Position numbers and translations under genes: made by a program. The notes under the pieces were generated by a model. The model did no database searches, was not told where the DNA came from, and saw only the letters and a program-made list of their open reading frames with translations. From Trichosphaerium sp. ATCC 40318 (Eukaryota; Discosea; Flabellinia; Trichosidae): 64,000 nt of DNA. Where the stretch lies: NCBI GenBank assembly GCA_038496445.1, contig JALMLS010000124.1, positions 62,001 through 126,000 of the forward strand, read 5' to 3'. Shown one piece after another: positions 60,006 through 64,000 of this stretch. Position 1 is the first letter of the stretch. Every line of letters begins with the position of its first letter.

Positions 60006-60146
60006 ATGGTGTTATTGATTTGTTTTTGTGTTCTACTGTTCGGTTTTACCTTAACATTGTTTCACGATAATTCGTTGTGCTTGACAGACTGTCTTGAGCG
60101 CAGCTACTTATCAAAATCTCCTATTATCGTTAACTGTGATGGCTAG
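60006..60146 (+). CDS. Short open frame with signal-peptide-like start (46 aa)
   Basis: ATG 60006 to TAG 60144-60146 encodes MVLLICFCVLLFGFTLTLF followed by a short polar piece with three Cys. Its end overlaps the start of the LRR pseudogene. It may be a real small secreted peptide or chance. No paralogue is seen in the window. Confidence 0.25.
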   Translation: MVLLICFCVLLFGFTLTLFHDNSLCLTDCLERSYLSKSPIIVNCDG

Positions 60147-60360
60147 TATAGAATGCGATGTTGGAGCTTCTAGTTTTATTGAAACGATACCCAACAGAGG
60201 TCATTGTTACTGTTTTTGAGTATACTAAATAAAACTCGATATTCAGTTGCTCAGACGTGCTCGCTGTTCTACAACATTATGCACAACTTAAAGTGAGTGA
60301 CAAGTGCATTGAGGCACTCGCCGGCGTTAAAGACATAGAGCTATATGATTGCCCACGAAT
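60139..60360 (+). pseudogene. Relic of the F-box/LRR gene at 22.5 kb
   Basis: Starts ATGGCTAGTATAG and aligns with the 5' end of 22553-23884: the F-box codons (ACAGAGGTCATTGTTACTG against ACAGAGCTCATTATTGACG), GAGTATACT, and TTGCTCAGACGTGCTCGCTG. It then skips about 150 bp and resumes in the first LRR (TGACAAGTGCATTGAGGCAC). Frameshifts, internal deletion and loss of all later repeats make it non-functional. Confidence 0.8.
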
Positions 60361-60480
60361 TCCATGTTAATGGCGTAGGCTTTAAAGAGCTGACGGTAAC
60401 TGTATATTTATTATCCGGGCAACTTACATCAAACCTTTTTTGTAACTCTTAAAGGGCCCTTACGGCGCAAGGCATTCCAT

Positions 60481-63400
60481 TTAAATCTCCAATACATCCT
60501 GAATTTTGTTTGTGATGGAAACCTTCTTGTATTTCTTCTTGAGATATTTTGCCTTTGATGTGTCTCCTAACAAACTATGTGTTAACAAAAAATCACGTGA
60601 TTAATAAAGGGTAGTTGACATACCACAAAAAACAAGAATAGGAGTTTTGGCACATGTTTTAATTTTCCTTATGCTCTTGATCAACTTCTCTGCTGCTTGC
60701 TCATCTCCATCACCTTTTCGATATCTATTTGTGATAATACATAACCTGTTGTTACAGAATCCTTTGAACTTATCAATCCATGCCAATACCTCAAATGATG
60801 ACTTCATTACCAATACCTTTAGTAGTTCATTAGAAAAATCGATTATTTTGTTAGCGTACCTCTGTCTTCTTTGGCCTTTTTTTAAGCATTTCCATTATCT
60901 TCTTGTTTTCAATTGATAGATTAGTGTCAACCCACAAAACAAGACATTTAGCATCCCTGTACTTGAGTTCATATGACTTGATATTGGTACTATCTATTGC
61001 TTTGTAGTACACAAGGTATCGTGGAAGAATCTAAATCGTGAAATAAGAACAAGTAGCAAAACTAGAGGGTAAGACGCTTTGTACTTGGTTTTTTGAAAAT
61101 ACAACAATCTCGTTTTGATCTACTTTATCATCATGGGCACATGGGAATCCAGTTGTCGATTTAGTGAGTACATAGTGAGAATCATAACCTTTCTGAAAAC
61201 AAAACGTTCAGAAATCACGTGAAGAAAAAAAAAGAGTTGTACCTTGCATTCTTTCCCAAGAAGACTTTTAGGATCACCTGGTATGGGTTTCTCTGTTGCT
61301 GGATAAGGGTTTCCCATCATTATCCATGATATCAACATGCACGGATTCTCCTTTTTATCCCATTCGGCATACTTTCTTCCTACAGTCCTTGTTAATACAA
61401 GACTGCTCAACATAAGGCTATGTCGTCAACTTACCACAATCAGGGTATTGAGTAAAGTAAATACCATCTCCTTTGTAATGTTAGTTAATTAGTATAAAAC
61501 TACTACCTTGTCACTAAGCCATACCAAAGTATCCTGGATCTTTCTTGTTTGTATTTTCCTGAGGCTCTCTAAAGTTTCCCAAAGCGATCTTAAAACTAGT
61601 ATCCTAAATCTAAGGTTACTATATTTCTTGCTAATGATAAATGTGTTACCTCTGATGTACCGTGTAATCCGGGTATAAGGTTGATTTGCTCATTACCTGA
61701 AACACGCATCACATAGCTCTTCAAATGATTCAAAGTCCGTTCTTGTGATTTACGTGTATCGCCATCCACAACAGCATTATCTTTCACTTGTGTAGTAATT
61801 AACCAAAACAGCTTAGGTTGTACAACTTGCCTGATTTTTTAGATTGAAGTACTTTCTTGACAAAAGTATTGTATTGCTCCTCGAATTTGTCTTCAAGTGT
61901 TGGATTGTTCAAGAACGCAATCTTCTCCAACTCATAAAATGAAGCACTGTCAGTTCCCATGAACTTATAAAACATGTTGCTAGCCCTAAGATACTCATCA
62001 TAACGTTCCTTATATCAACGCTTTAGTAAGAAAGGTCAAGCTATTCACACGTGGTTTGTACCTTGCTTTTTTCATCTTTTGTGAGAAACGTGATTCGCAA
62101 CCCAGGATACTCTTTAGGTGTTTCCCAGTCACCTATTTTCAGGAATTTTTCTCCGTGCAAGCTACCCCACAGATTGTGTCGTCCATGTTTGAGTACAGGA
62201 AATCCTTCTTGTAAATGACTTTCAGTGACAAATTGTTCTAAGAAATAGTCAGTTTGGTAACTTGTAAATATGTCATCTACAGTTGTATAATGTATGACCA
62301 ACTACACGTGTATAAAAGTATGCCTAATACACTCACTTGTCTTCCTGCACTCATATGAATTGTTTGTAACCTCAACAAACTCTCCTAACTGTATACTGAC
62401 TGGACAAAGTGGAACTGGAGTGATGTCCAAGGGTTTTAAGTAAGTATCAAGAGATTCCTAAAGATGTCATTTTTTAAACTTCTAGTTCATGTTATTACCA
62501 TCCATAAACGCGGTGCTATGCCTCTAATGACAATGTTGATGCTATGATCGATATAGTATAATGTGATGATATTACCATAGAAATCAGAGAGTACAATCAA
62601 GTTTGAAAACAAACGAAACTCTTTGTTTTGGAACTCTAAGTTTAGCTTTAGTATTGTACAGAAAACCATTTATTGACGTACTTCTCAATCTTCTCTGCAA
62701 GTCATTGAATATGTCTACGGATAGATCTTGTGATTTAAACGTGTATGCCAAGAACTTTGAAACATGTGGAATGACCTCATATTGCTCAGGTAGTGACTAA
62801 CACGTGATATTGTTAGTCTTGATTTTTTATGGTCTCAGCGTACTATTTTATTGCTTTCCTTGTTTATGGTGAATGTTTCTACCACTTTATGTGCAACTTT
62901 AGTGTCTATCGTAGGTGTGTATGATAATATCTTCCACTTTGTTGGTGATTTGGACAAAGAGAATACTTGTGGGAACTCATATTGGTTGTTCGTTGTCTGA
63001 ACTAACGTAATACGTTGCTCCTTTTGGGTCAAAGGAGGAAAGTAAAGCATATCAGCTTTAGGTAATAGCGATATAATAATGTATCCATCAGCGCCATAAA
63101 CAACCTGAATAAATACATTGACAAATGAGTTGTAGAGTACATACAATATCTGTTACCTTTTCTTCTCTGGTCAAGTGAACACAGAACGACATTTGTACCA
63201 AGAAGTTCATCACCTGCTTCACTTCACGTTCAGTGCAGTTTGGAAATAGCTTTGAGATTCGAGATGTAGCTTCTGAGTCAGTGAATACAGCACGGTGACT
63301 ATGATTGTTGTTTTTGATCAACCTATCAAGGTGTTGTCTGGGTGCTAAAAAAGCGCTCATGACACGGGATAGAATAGGAGGGTGCAAACATAGCATGTAA

Positions 63401-64000
63401 GACGACTAAACAGACAAGTCAGTTGTTTAAGAGAGCATACTAGTCATGTGAGAAGCACATACCTCATCAAACATAATGCTACCAATGGAATGAAGGTAAT
63501 TCAATGCAGCAACCAACTCTATTGGAGACATTCTAGTGTCCGTCTTATTTATCACCAACAGCACTTTACGCCTTACCAGGATGTAAGTAAATACAAGTTT
63601 CTTGAGACACCTTACATTGACATGATGTTACCCTTTAGATCGTTGTTTGTGATTGTATTCTCAAGTACATTCTTGATATCTATGTACATTGAAGGCACTT
63701 TTGGATATTGGGACTTCAAGTACTTGGCTTGACGCTCTAATAATTTACCGAGAGCGCTTGTTCCTAAACAATAAGGCTAAGTTATTATAAAAAACGTTAC
63801 GAGGTGGTACCATCTAAGCACAAGTACTGTACAAGTGATTGTCCAATAGGAATCAAAGCTTGTTTATTGGCCTTGATATCTCCTAAAAAGATATCCAATT
63901 TGGATCCGAATACAATCACCGAGTATAACTCAGGGTCTTGATCGTGGAGTATCTCATTTAGAGCCCGACACCAATATTTGAGATGTTCCTGTTGCTCTTT
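60481..64000 (-). CDS. Roco protein (3' part): Roc-COR / PARP-like ADP-ribosyltransferase / receiver-like domain
   Basis: Minus-strand gene running off the right edge, stop TAA 60481-60483, 13 or more exons. The end of the Roc GTPase is visible (ELYSVIVFGSKLDIF as G4; then TSALGKLLERQAKYL). The COR region follows: SPIELVAALNYLHSIGSIMF, SSYMLCLHPPILSRVMSAFL, KLFPNCTEREVKQVMNFLVQ, YGADGYIIISLLPKADMLYF, SLPEQYEVIPHVSKFLAYTF. After a linker comes a PARP-like catalytic fold at about 61790-61000: NLIPGLHGTS (His), DPGYFGDGIYFTQYPDCGKY (Tyr), WIMMGNPYPATE, SLLGKECK, GYDSHYV, QNEIVVFSK (Glu), NQILPRYLVYY. The end is a receiver-like alpha/beta domain: KCLVLWVDTNLSIENKKIME, LCIITNRYRKGDGDEQAAEK, KTPILVFCG. 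GTP-driven switching could control ADP-ribosylation. Target unknown. Confidence 0.82.

Noticed and set aside
1-64000. CRISPR array, prokaryotic operons or phage origin
   Set aside because: Repeats are coding (69-nt and 18-nt units) or large duplications, not spaced short repeats. Genes have spliceosomal introns throughout, so the window is eukaryotic nuclear DNA.
1-64000. tRNA or rRNA genes
   Set aside because: Scanned for the GGTTCGA-type T-loop with an acceptor-stem partner and for rRNA-like GC-rich blocks; the few GGTTCGA hits lie in coding exons or lack stems.

Overview
The window is nuclear DNA of a microbial eukaryote. Nearly every gene is broken by short GT-AG introns (mostly 38-100 nt, a few up to about 300 nt), the standard genetic code fits, and AT content is about 63%. 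The gene set (heterotrimeric G-alpha, a 7TM receptor with a class-E-like last helix, NUF2, ZW10, SNX-BAR, RCC1, DIL-domain coiled coil, Roco, GH24 lysozyme, C-type lectin, mucin-like surface proteins) suggests a phagotrophic protist. I cannot name the lineage from sequence alone. Donor sites are often GTACGT instead of GTAAGT, and the palindrome CACGTG occurs about 70 times where about 7 are expected.

Layout. 1-2800 is the left arm of an inverted duplication whose right arm is 51520-53368. Each arm carries a two-exon F-box-like/YwqK-repeat gene, 645 aa on the left and 313 aa on the right. Between the arms lie: a mucin-like Thr/Pro surface protein with several frame breaks (3533-8324, minus); a PiT phosphate transporter (minus); a C-type lectin membrane protein; NUF2 (minus); G-alpha; glyoxalase II; an F-box/LRR protein; TMEM208/SND2; a myristoylation-type TLDc protein; a second Thr/Pro surface protein; a small membrane protein; a 7TM receptor (minus); an NT-C2/coiled-coil/DIL protein (minus); ZW10; a modular peptidoglycan-active secreted protein; a small 3-4 TM protein (minus); and a cluster of secreted Cys-rich genes (46.7-51.2 kb). 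That cluster shows repeated local inverted and tandem duplications and a MITE-like insertion. After the right arm come RCC1-repeat and SNX-BAR genes transcribed divergently, an LRR pseudogene, and the 3' part of a large Roco protein.

The two most interesting proteins are at the right and centre. (i) The Roco protein (60481-64000+, minus) combines Roc-COR with a PARP-like ADP-ribosyltransferase domain keeping an apparent H-Y-E triad, and ends in a receiver-like alpha/beta domain. This is a switch-plus-effector layout reminiscent of STAND/NLR immune proteins. (ii) The secreted protein at 43017-45158 (544 aa; the exon sum is exactly in frame) joins a bacterial-type M15/VanY-like domain, a peptidoglycan-binding-like segment, a Pro-rich linker, a GH24 lysozyme with its catalytic residues and a Cys-rich tail. 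The M15-like domain seems to have lost a metal-ligand His.

Taken together the window mixes housekeeping genes (vesicle tethering, kinetochore, ER insertion, phosphate uptake, glyoxal detoxification) with fast-changing surface, secreted and repeat-protein genes, most of the latter near duplicated DNA. Frame breaks occur in the Thr/Pro arrays and not in the unique genes I could fully splice, so they may be assembly errors in low-complexity DNA.
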